This document shows, piece after piece, positions 1 through 5,526 of a stretch of DNA of 9,669 bases; the first letter of the stretch is position 1, and each line of letters opens with the position of its first letter. Both the position numbers and the translations under genes were made by a program. A model generated the notes under the pieces. It made no database searches. It worked only from the letters and a program-made list of their open reading frames with translations, and had not been told where the DNA came from. The stretch comes from Bradyrhizobium sp. (GTDB lineage: Bacteria > Pseudomonadota > Alphaproteobacteria > Rhizobiales > Xanthobacteraceae): assembly GCA_013695565.1 (NCBI GenBank), contig JACDAG010000420.1:1-9669 (forward strand). Reading direction: 5' to 3'.

Positions 1-729
1 GGATTTGAGTTCGTCGGAAACCACCGGCCCCACCGAAGCAATCGGCGTCTGCGCCAGTCCTTCTCGCAACCGGTCTTCACATCCGCGCGCCCGAGCGACC
101 TCGACGAGACGGCGGACCTGGCCTAGATTGGTCAACGCGATGGCATCGATGCGGCCGGCAGCCATCTCGTCGATGGCGGTGACGATATTTGTGTCGGCGG
201 CCTGGGCGTCATACACATAGGGGAGCACGGTATCGACCTCGGCGCCCTGCACCTTGATCGCACCGATCAGGACGCTGTGATCCTTGTCCGGATAGAGTTG
301 CAGCCCGACGCGGTGCCCGTGCAGATCGACACGCGACAGCATCTCGGCGATGCCCTCCGACGTTGGTTTCTCCGTCGTCACCTGTGGTTCCAGCCCGATT
401 TCGCGCAGCGCCTTGCCGGGTTTGGGACCGCGCGCGAATGTGCGGGCCTTGCCGAGCGCGGCCACGAATTCCGGCTCGAGGCCGATGCGGCGCACGACCT
501 TCATCAGCCGGCGCAGGCCTTCGCCGGTCATCAGCACCATGTCGTCGCAAGATGTTGTGACGAACCGCCTGATCCAGGCCTCGATCGGTGCCGGATCCGG
601 CGCGTCGTGGATGGTGAACATCGGACATTGCAACACGTCCGCGCCCTGCTCGGTGAGCAGGCGGGAAAACTGCGCTTCCTCCCGGGTTTCCAGGATCAGG
701 ATACGGTAGCCGTTCAGTCTGTCTGCCAT
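1..729 (-). CDS. hemD: Uroporphyrinogen-III synthase (HemD-type), 3' end outside window
   Basis: The minus strand is open from an ATG at 729 to the window edge, giving 243 residues with no stop; the C-terminus is missing. The N-terminus (residues 7-20, GYRILILETREEAQ) matches the first strand and helix of the HemD fold. Around residues 196-208 is ALTNLGQVRRLVE, and around 228-243 is TPIASVGPVVSDELKS; both are typical second-lobe segments of uroporphyrinogen-III synthases. The family closes and inverts ring D of hydroxymethylbilane to make uroporphyrinogen III in the cytosol, for haem, sirohaem and cobalamin. A GGAG at 737-740 (minus strand) supports the start. No hemC is adjacent in the visible part, so this could be a second HemD paralogue rather than the housekeeping enzyme. 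The fold assignment is fairly sure; the exact physiological role is less so. Confidence 0.82.
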   Translation of the reverse strand, partial: MADRLNGYRILILETREEAQFSRLLTEQGADVLQCPMFTIHDAPDPAPIEAWIRRFVTTSCDDMVLMTGEGLRRLMKVVRRIGLEPEFVAALGKARTFARGPKPGKALREIGLEPQVTTEKPTSEGIAEMLSRVDLHGHRVGLQLYPDKDHSVLIGAIKVQGAEVDTVLPYVYDAQAADTNIVTAIDEMAAGRIDAIALTNLGQVRRLVEVARARGCEDRLREGLAQTPIASVGPVVSDELKS

Positions 730-773
730 GACCTCGCTCCAACGCCGATCGTCGTGCTTTGTTCATCCTGACG

Positions 774-799
774 CCGGTTTGCGGATTGGCGCAAGCCGG
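774..799. repeat. Inverted repeat between divergent hemD-type gene and purU
   Basis: CCGGTTTGCG (774-783) and CGCAAGCCGG (790-799) form 10-bp arms with one mismatch around a 6-nt spacer. The repeat lies 44 bp upstream of the hemD-type start and 69 bp upstream of purU. It could be an operator for the divergent promoters or a hairpin in a 5' leader. There is no T-run on either side, so a terminator is unlikely. I see no clear -35/-10 pair here. Confidence 0.4.
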
Positions 800-868
800 T
801 TGGCGGTGATAGAGCAGGGCCGCAAACAAGCGTTCTCACCCTGTGCCTGAATTGCAATCAAGTACGCC

Positions 869-1732
869 ATGCCCGATCATAAATTCGTCCTGACCCTGTC
901 CTGCCCGGATCGCCCTGGCATCGTCTCCGCGGTGTCGACCTTTCTCGCCCACAATGGGCAGAACATCCTGGACGCCCAGCAGTTCGACGACGTCGAGACC
1001 AGGAAATTCTTAATGCGGGTGGTGTTCACCGCCGCCGATCTCGCGGTCGAACTGGCGGCGTTACAGACCGGCTTTACCGCGATCGCCGATCGCTTCGGGA
1101 TGGACTGGCAGATGCGCGATCGCGCCAGCCACCGCCGGGTGATGCTGCTGGTTTCCAAATCGGATCATTGCCTGGTCGATATCCTCTACCGCTGGCGCAC
1201 CGGTGAACTCGAGATGATCCCGACGGCTGTTGTCTCCAACCATCCGCGCGAGACCTACGGCAATCTCGATTTCGGCCCGATCCCGTTCCACTATTTGCCG
1301 GTCACCAAGGAGACGAAGCGCGAGCAGGAGCAGGCGGTCCTGAAACTGGTCCAGGACAGCGGCACCGACCTCGTGGTGCTGGCGCGCTATATGCAGGTCC
1401 TGTCGGATGAGATGTCGGCGAAACTATCCGGGCGCTGCATCAACATTCATCACTCGTTCCTGCCGGGCTTTAAGGGCGCGCGGCCCTACCATCAGGCGCA
1501 TGAGCGCGGCGTCAAACTGATCGGCGCGACCGCGCATTACGTGACGCGCGATCTCGACGAGGGCCCGATCATCGATCAGGACGTCGAACGTATCAGCCAC
1601 CGCGACACGCCCGAAGACCTCTCGCGCAAGGGCCGCGATATCGAGCGCCGCGTGCTGGCCCAGGCCATGCGCCATCATCTCGAGGATCGCGTGATCCTCA
1701 ACGGGCGCAAGACCGTCGTGTTCATGGATTAG
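869..1732 (+). CDS. purU: Formyltetrahydrofolate deformylase
   Basis: This 287-residue protein hydrolyses 10-formyl-tetrahydrofolate to formate and tetrahydrofolate, balancing the one-carbon pool and supplying formate to purine synthesis. Residues 1 to about 80 form an ACT domain (FVLTLSCPDRPGIVSAVS at 6-23), as in known PurU proteins. Residues about 88-280 form the formyltransferase-like catalytic domain. N192, H194 (INIHHSFLPGFKGARPY) and D230 (HYVTRDLDEGPIIDQD) occupy the positions of the Asn, His and Asp of GAR transformylase. Length agrees with E. coli PurU (about 280). The ATG at 869 gives an N-terminus beginning directly with the ACT domain, but no strong Shine-Dalgarno precedes it. 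The gene stands alone: its left neighbour is divergent and the right-hand flank is a decayed minus-strand gene. No clear terminator follows; only the short palindrome AGAGCGCTCT overlaps the stop region (1731-1740). Confidence 0.96.
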   Translation: MPDHKFVLTLSCPDRPGIVSAVSTFLAHNGQNILDAQQFDDVETRKFLMRVVFTAADLAVELAALQTGFTAIADRFGMDWQMRDRASHRRVMLLVSKSDHCLVDILYRWRTGELEMIPTAVVSNHPRETYGNLDFGPIPFHYLPVTKETKREQEQAVLKLVQDSGTDLVVLARYMQVLSDEMSAKLSGRCINIHHSFLPGFKGARPYHQAHERGVKLIGATAHYVTRDLDEGPIIDQDVERISHRDTPEDLSRKGRDIERRVLAQAMRHHLEDRVILNGRKTVVFMD

Positions 1733-1813
1733 AGCGCTCTCGGGCGAAAGTGCCCTCGCACTCGACGCGGCGCGGATTGGCTCGGCACTGAACCGGTGAT
1801 CCACACCCTTGTC

Positions 1814-2273
1814 CTAATTCGGCGCGCGGGCCGCCGGCTTGACGACCCAATAAGCCTGCCATTGGTATTGGGATCGCTGCCGTCGCTCGAAGACCAATAG
1901 AGCGTGGTGCCGTTTTTCCTCAATGAGAAAAACGGCCCTGTCCCAGCGCCACGATATCTGCTTCCGAACTGCGCGCGGGACCAAGGCGCTTGTCATTCTC
2001 AAACATCTCGATCGGCGACCGATGGGGGTCCTCTGCGGTATCGGTAAGGTCGTCGAACAGACCATAGCGTTCTGGCCAACCGAAAAACCGGATCCGCGGA
2101 GTTTGGAAAACGGCCGATACGTCAGGCGCTTTTCGCCGGCGACGTTCGGCCCCTTCGCGAAATTTGCATCTTCAACGAACGACGCCCTCAACCAATATGC
2201 GGTGGGGAAATAGAGCAGCATTGCGGCCAGTGCGCCGATCCACTTGGGCGGACCTGTGCTTGGCCAGGATCAT
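1814..2273 (-). pseudogene. Frameshifted gene for a membrane-anchored protein of unknown function
   Basis: No single frame gives a convincing protein, but successive minus-strand frames join into one. It starts MILAKHRSA (ATG at 2273). It then shifts near 2246-2248 into a frame reading KWIGALAAMLLYFPTAYWLR, a likely membrane helix. It shifts again near 2128 into APDVSAVFQTPRIRFFGWPE and on to IVALGQGRFSH, ending at a TGA at 1920-1922. A further shift near 1921 gives KNGTTLYWSSSDGSDPNTNGR, and one near 1855 restores the frame YWVVKPAARAPN with a TAG at 1814-1816. The repaired protein would be about 155 residues. The tail (LGxGRFSHW, then LYWSSSDGSDPxTNGR) resembles, from memory, a C-terminal pattern found in several bacterial proteins of unclear function. 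Each lesion can be explained by loss of one or two bases from a short homopolymer. Function is unknown. Either recent decay or sequence error could cause this. Confidence 0.6.
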
Positions 2274-2312
2274 CGTGAAGTCACCAGCAAGCTCAGTGCG
2301 TGCCGAAATTCC

Positions 2313-2344
2313 AACATGGAGCAATCCACAACATGGAGCAATCC
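2313..2344. repeat. Two-copy tandem repeat, 17-bp period
   Basis: AACATGGAGCAATCC occurs at 2313-2327 and again at 2330-2344, separated by AC. Directly after it is a perfect 7-bp inverted repeat, ATCCCGG-C-CCGGGAT (2348-2362). This stretch lies between the decayed gene and the small ORF at 2409, and is more AT-rich downstream (2363-2400) than its surroundings. It may be a slippage duplication or part of the promoter region of one of the flanking genes. No protein factor is recognisable. Confidence 0.6.
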
Positions 2345-2408
2345 TTGATCCCGGCCCGGGATGGAACTATTATTACAAGCAGATTTAACCGATGCTGTAT
2401 CGCGTAAC

Positions 2409-2573
2409 ATGTCAGACGAATTTCGCAAGATGGAGCGCCTGTGTCTCGAGCAGGCGGCGCTCAGCACCATCAGGGAAGCGCGAGAGGCTCTGGAAAAGGT
2501 CGCGCGCGACTATCGTGCCGCAGCCGAGTCGGGATCAGCAATCCCGACCATAAGCGCGGCCGTTTTGCCGTAG
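2409..2573 (+). CDS. Small hypothetical protein, helical and charged (54 aa)
   Basis: The ATG at 2409 opens a 54-residue ORF beginning MSDEFRKMERLCLEQAALS. A central segment (about residues 20-38, REAREALEKVARDYRAAAE) is charged and strongly helix-forming. From memory, rhizobial genomes carry many short proteins with a similar pattern (aromatic/basic start, LCLxQAxLS, then ALExxAxxYR), so I believe this is a real gene of unknown function. An in-frame upstream ATG at 2361 would add 16 residues, but that extension is AT-rich and less protein-like. Neither start has a good Shine-Dalgarno. No signal peptide or membrane segment is seen. It is convergent with the lipoprotein gene; the 111 bp between them (2574-2684) show nothing recognisable. 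Confidence 0.55.
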   Translation: MSDEFRKMERLCLEQAALSTIREAREALEKVARDYRAAAESGSAIPTISAAVLP

Positions 2574-2684
2574 CCTAACGCCGACGCTGCTTTTGCAATT
2601 CCCTTCCCGGAAAGTTCGTTGCCGCAACGTGTCGAAGGCCGATCCCGTCCGCTGCGCTGGTCGTGATAGGGGGCGATCCGTCGT

Positions 2685-2963
2685 TTACTGAACAGAGCTT
2701 TCGGGGGCCCGCGCCGGTTTGACCTCGTCGCCACGTTCGGATGCCGGCAACAGGCGCTTCCGCTCGCGTTCCTTCATGAATTCATCGTACTTCACGGTAC
2801 CGGGGCGCGGTGGGGCATCTGCAGACAGGCCGCCGGCCCAGACCGGAATGGCGTCGCTGACGGTGCCCGAAAGTTTTTCATTGATGGTGCCGCAGCCGCA
2901 CAGCGCTCCGCTCGCGAGCGAGAGCGCGGCGATAGTTACGATATGGCGGGTACGGATCGACAT
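2685..2963 (-). CDS. Small predicted lipoprotein (92 aa)
   Basis: The N-terminus is a short basic stretch (MSIRTRH), then a hydrophobic segment (about residues 8-20), then a lipobox LCGC in which C24 (after G23) is the likely lipidated cysteine. This predicts export by Sec and membrane anchoring by a lipid. The mature part is about 69 residues, proline-rich in the middle (ADAPPRPGTVKYDEFMKERE) and highly charged after that. It resembles small conserved lipoproteins of unknown function in Bradyrhizobium-like genomes, from memory. The ATG at 2963 is chosen because it gives a complete signal sequence, although the upstream Shine-Dalgarno is weak. It is divergent from the transporter operon and about 80-120 bp from the operator-like palindrome, which could in principle affect both. 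Function is unknown. Confidence 0.75.
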   Translation of the reverse strand: MSIRTRHIVTIAALSLASGALCGCGTINEKLSGTVSDAIPVWAGGLSADAPPRPGTVKYDEFMKERERKRLLPASERGDEVKPARAPESSVQ

Positions 2964-3043
2964 GGCGGCAGGTTACAATCTAGACCTTTAAGGATGATGG
3001 ATTTGGGGCCGTATAGCGGCGGGCTCGACCTGGCGGTTCTTTG

Positions 3044-3083
3044 TTGACAGCAACATTTTATTTGTACAAACGTACAAATAAAA
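3044..3083 (+). promoter_or_regulatory. Promoter with overlapping operator-like perfect inverted repeat
   Basis: TTGACA (3044-3049) is a perfect sigma-70-type -35 box. Seven bases later a perfect inverted repeat begins: TTTTATTTGTAC (3056-3067), spacer AAAC, GTACAAATAAAA (3072-3083). The palindrome covers the expected -10 and start-site region; TACAAA (3065-3070, spacer 15) is the best -10 candidate and matches TATAAT at four of six positions. A palindrome of this size over a core promoter is the usual layout for repression by a dimeric regulator such as a TetR-family protein, but the regulator type is inference and none is encoded in the window. The nearest rightward gene is the livK-type gene, about 250 bp downstream. 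Its AT-richness stands out from the high-GC surroundings. Confidence 0.65.
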
Positions 3084-3101
3084 CCGAAGCTGGAGACAGT
3101 A

Positions 3102-3158
3102 ATGCGGGTCGGCCCATCTGAAGGCGCCGACGGTATTATAATACTCCCTGAGGGCTGA
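3102..3158 (+). other. Possible 18-codon leader ORF upstream of livK
   Basis: GGAG at 3092-3095 lies 6 nt before an ATG (3102) that opens a short frame, MRVGPSEGADGIIILPEG, ending in TGA at 3156-3158. It begins 18 bp after the operator-like repeat, so it would be the first ORF on a transcript from that promoter. It may be a leader peptide, a chance ORF, or the remains of something longer. The remaining leader (3159-3334) has a second TTGACA (3214-3219) without a good -10, and a 5-bp stem (GGACG/CGTCC, 3177-3190). I recognise no riboswitch there. Confidence 0.25.
3133..3144. promoter_or_regulatory. 12-bp perfect palindrome containing TATAAT
   Basis: GTATTATAATAC is a perfect palindrome, so both strands carry a consensus -10 hexamer (TATAAT, 3137-3142 on the plus strand). 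No acceptable -35 box lies 16-18 bp upstream on either strand, so it could be an extended or activator-dependent promoter, a second regulator site, or chance. It falls inside the possible leader ORF. Confidence 0.3.
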
Positions 3159-3322
3159 CCGAGGAACGCCCCCCGGGGACGTGCCCGTCCAAGGAAACGC
3201 GCCCTTCGTCCGATTGACAATCAGCGGCCGGAAGACGCCATTTGACCGCGCTACACGGCCAAAAAATCTGGGCTATGGTGAGGCAAGGGCCGGGGACTCG
3301 GTTCGAGCCACTAGACCGATCA

Positions 3323-3328
3323 GGGGAG
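3323..3328 (+). promoter_or_regulatory. Ribosome binding site of the livK-type gene
   Basis: GGGGAG is followed by 6 nt and the ATG at 3335. It is the strongest Shine-Dalgarno in the window. It fixes the start at the codon that begins the signal peptide and rules out the in-frame upstream TTG at 3242. Confidence 0.85.
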
Positions 3329-3334
3329 AAAATC

Positions 3335-4507
3335 ATGTCTATTCGCAGTCAAATGTTGCTGGCCGCAGGTGCCGTCGCCGGTGTACTGGCGCTTGCACCC
3401 GCAAGTGCGCAGGACGCCGTCAAGATCGGCCTGATCCTGCCGATGACCGGCGGCCAGGCATCGACCGGCAAGCAGATCGATAACGCGGTCAAGCTTTATA
3501 TGCAGCAGAACGGCGATACCGTCGCCGGTCGCAAGATCGAGATCATCCTGAAAGACGACGCGGCGGTTCCCGACAATACCAAGCGGCTGGCGCAGGAACT
3601 GATCGTCAACGACAAGGTCAATTTCATCGCGGGCTTTGGCGTGACGCCGGCAGCACTGGCCGCGGCACCGCTGGCGACCCAGGGCAAGATCCCGCAAATC
3701 GTGATGGCGGCGGGTACCTCGATCATCACCGAGCGCTCGCCCTATATCGTGCGCACCAGCTTCACGCTGGCGCAATCCTCGACGATCATCGGTGACTGGG
3801 CCGCCAAGAACGGTATCAAGAAGGTCGCAACCCTGACCTCCGACTACGCACCCGGCAACGATGCGTTGAACTTCTTCAGGCAGAATTTCACTGCCGGCGG
3901 CGGCGAGATCGTCGAAGAGGTCAAGGTGCCCCTCGCCAATCCGGACTTCGCGCCGTTCCTGCAGCGCATGAAGGACTCCAAGCCCGACGCGGTGTTCGTG
4001 TTCGTGCCGGCAGGCCAGGGCGGCAATTTCATGAAGCAATATGCCGAACGCGGGCTCGATAAATCGGGCATCAAGGTGATCGGCCCCGGCGACGTCATGG
4101 ACGACGATCTTCTGAACGGCATGGGCGATGCGGCGCTCGGCACCGTGACGGCGCATCTCTATTCCACCGCGCATCCGTCTGCAGCCAACAAGGAATTCGT
4201 CGCCGCTTACAAGAAGGCGTTCAACTCCCGCCCGGGCTTTATGGCGGTGGGTGGCTATGATGGCATCCGGTTGATCTATGAAGCGCTGAAGAAAACCGGC
4301 GGCAAGACCGACGGCGATGCGCTGATCGAGGCGATGAAGGGCATGAAGTGGGAAAGTCCGCGCGGCCCGATCTCGATCGATCCCGAGACCCGCGATATCG
4401 TGCAGAACATCTATATCCGCAAGGTCGAGAAGGTCGACGGCGAACTCTACAACGTCGAATTCGCGACCTTCGAGGCGGTCAAGGACTCCGGCAAGACGAA
4501 GAAGTGA
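3335..4507 (+). CDS. livK: Branched-chain amino acid-type ABC transporter, periplasmic substrate-binding protein
   Basis: This 390-residue protein is the periplasmic binding component of a HAAT-family (LIV-type) importer. Residues 1-25 are a signal peptide: short basic start, hydrophobic core (about 7-21) and a cleavage motif ASA|QD at 25/26. The mature protein begins VKIGLILPMTGGQASTGKQ, the standard first strand and ligand-loop region of the LivK-type (Peripla_BP_6) fold, and spans the usual two lobes. No lipobox cysteine is present, so it is a free periplasmic protein. It is the first gene of the operon with livHMGF and a MetE-like enzyme. The family binds leucine-like amino acids but also amides, urea and aromatic acids; the ligand cannot be read from sequence. 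The symbol denotes family, not proven leucine specificity. A strong ribosome binding site and a palindromic repeat right after the stop fit high expression relative to the permeases. Confidence 0.93.
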   Translation: MSIRSQMLLAAGAVAGVLALAPASAQDAVKIGLILPMTGGQASTGKQIDNAVKLYMQQNGDTVAGRKIEIILKDDAAVPDNTKRLAQELIVNDKVNFIAGFGVTPAALAAAPLATQGKIPQIVMAAGTSIITERSPYIVRTSFTLAQSSTIIGDWAAKNGIKKVATLTSDYAPGNDALNFFRQNFTAGGGEIVEEVKVPLANPDFAPFLQRMKDSKPDAVFVFVPAGQGGNFMKQYAERGLDKSGIKVIGPGDVMDDDLLNGMGDAALGTVTAHLYSTAHPSAANKEFVAAYKKAFNSRPGFMAVGGYDGIRLIYEALKKTGGKTDGDALIEAMKGMKWESPRGPISIDPETRDIVQNIYIRKVEKVDGELYNVEFATFEAVKDSGKTKK

Positions 4508-4514
4508 CGGCGTA

Positions 4515-4622
4515 GCCGTTATCCCGGAGCGCATTGAAGATGCGAACCCGGAATCTCGAGATTCCCCGATGCGCAATTGCGCATCTGCGGTCTGGTCCTT
4601 CGGACCATCCCGGAATGACGGC
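4515..4622. repeat. Palindrome-rich intergenic repeat element (REP/BIME-like) inside the operon
   Basis: The element fills most of the 142-bp gap between the livK-type and livH genes. Its ends are imperfect inverted repeats: GCCGTTATCCCGG (4515-4527) and CCGGAATGACGGC (4610-4622), two mismatches. Inside are three further dyads: GAATCTCGAGATTC (4551-4564, perfect), GATGCGCAATTGCGCATC (4568-4585, perfect 18 bp) and TGGTCC-TTC-GGACCA (4593-4607). From memory, closely similar elements (ending in CCGGAATGACG) are scattered in Bradyrhizobium-type genomes. In RNA it would form several stable stem-loops, likely protecting the 3' end of the livK message or causing partial termination. No transposase is present. 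Confidence 0.8.
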
Positions 4623-4649
4623 CTGCGTTGAGAGGTCCTGTTCCATCCA

Positions 4650-5519
4650 ATGACAACCCTTTTCACCATCCTGTTCGACGGTGTCGCCTACGGCATGCTG
4701 CTGTTCGTGCTGGCTTGCGGCCTTGCCGTGACGCTCGGGTTGATGAATTTCGTCAATCTTGCCCATGGCGCCTTCGCCATGACCGGCGGCTATGTCTGCG
4801 CCGTGCTGGTCAACAATTCAGGCTGGCCGTTCTTCGCGGCGTTGCCGCTGGCCTTCGTTTCCAGTGCCCTGATCGGCGTGGTGCTCGAACGCTCGCTGTA
4901 CCGCCACCTCTACACGAGAAGCCATCTCGACCAGGTATTGTTCTCGATCGGCCTCACCTTCATGTCGGTGGCATCGGTCGATTACATCATGGGATCGTCG
5001 CGGATATTCATCAAGCTGCCGTCAGCCCTTGAAGGCCAGTTCGATTTCTTCGGCGTCGGCATCGGCCGCTACCGGCTGATGATCATCGTGATCTGCGGCT
5101 TGCTCACCGTGGCGCTGCAATTGATCCTGGCGAAAACCCGCTTTGGCAGCCGTTTGCGCGCGGCGGTGGACGATCCGCGCGCGGCGAGCGGCCTCGGCAT
5201 CAATGTGCCGCAGGTCTTTGCCTTCACCTTTGCCTTCGGCTGCGGACTTGCCGGCCTGGGCGGCGCGCTGAGCGCCGAAATTCTCGGCCTCGATCCGTAT
5301 TTTCCGCTCAAGTTCATGATCTACTTCCTGATCGTGGTCACCGTCGGCGGCTCCTCCAGCATCACCGGGCCGTTTCTGGCTTCGCTGCTGCTCGGAATCG
5401 GCGACGTCGCCGGCAAATATTACGTGCCCAAGCTCGGGCCCTTCGTGATCTACACCATCATGATCGTGATCCTGATCTGGCGTCCGAACGGCCTGTTCGG
5501 CCGCGCAGCCACGCGTTGA
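4650..5519 (+). CDS. livH: LIV-type ABC transporter permease (LivH family)
   Basis: This 289-residue integral inner-membrane protein is one half of the transport channel. It is hydrophobic throughout, with roughly eight predicted membrane segments. The N-terminal block LGLMNFVNLAHGAF (about 29-42) is diagnostic of LivH. A cytoplasmic loop, TRFGSRLRAAVDDPRAASGL (163-182), corresponds to the coupling loop that contacts the ATPases. The C-terminus ends WRPNGLFGR (277-285), the usual family ending. The ATG at 4650 gives the typical N-terminus MTTLFTILFDGVAYG; GAGAGG (4630-4635) is the nearest Shine-Dalgarno-like sequence and is rather far, so translation may be weaker than livK. LivM follows after 7 nt. 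The order K-H-M-G-F matches HAAT transporters. Confidence 0.95.
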   Translation: MTTLFTILFDGVAYGMLLFVLACGLAVTLGLMNFVNLAHGAFAMTGGYVCAVLVNNSGWPFFAALPLAFVSSALIGVVLERSLYRHLYTRSHLDQVLFSIGLTFMSVASVDYIMGSSRIFIKLPSALEGQFDFFGVGIGRYRLMIIVICGLLTVALQLILAKTRFGSRLRAAVDDPRAASGLGINVPQVFAFTFAFGCGLAGLGGALSAEILGLDPYFPLKFMIYFLIVVTVGGSSSITGPFLASLLLGIGDVAGKYYVPKLGPFVIYTIMIVILIWRPNGLFGRAATR

Positions 5520-5526
5520 CGCCGAC

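Noticed and set aside
209..829. 206-codon minus-strand frame overlapping the HemD-type gene
   Set aside because: It is a different frame of the same strand; the HemD frame (ATG at 729) has recognisable family segments and this one does not.
1733..1813. Intrinsic terminator after purU
   Set aside because: AGAGCGCTCT and a 4-bp GGGC/GCCC stem are present, but neither is stable enough nor followed by a T-run.
1923..2213. 96-codon plus-strand ORF after purU
   Set aside because: It is opposite the frameshifted minus-strand gene, whose blocks look far more protein-like; the plus-strand translation shows no domain.
3296..3318. Possible tRNA T-arm or attachment-site remnant (GGTTCGAGCC)
   Set aside because: The surrounding bases do not form a T-stem of five pairs, and no acceptor or anticodon arm lies nearby; there is no integrase.
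3242..3334. Upstream TTG start that would extend the livK-type protein by 31 residues
   Set aside because: It would place a non-hydrophobic extension before a complete signal peptide, and GGGGAG sits ideally before the ATG at 3335.
3084..3334. Riboswitch in the livK leader
   Set aside because: I could not match any SAM, cobalamin or glycine riboswitch core; only short weak stems are visible.
3320..4669. Long open frame of 449 codons on the minus strand opposite livK
   Set aside because: It is antisense to an unmistakable signal-peptide-bearing binding protein, and its translation is rich in His, Arg and Asp as expected from the reverse of a high-GC gene.
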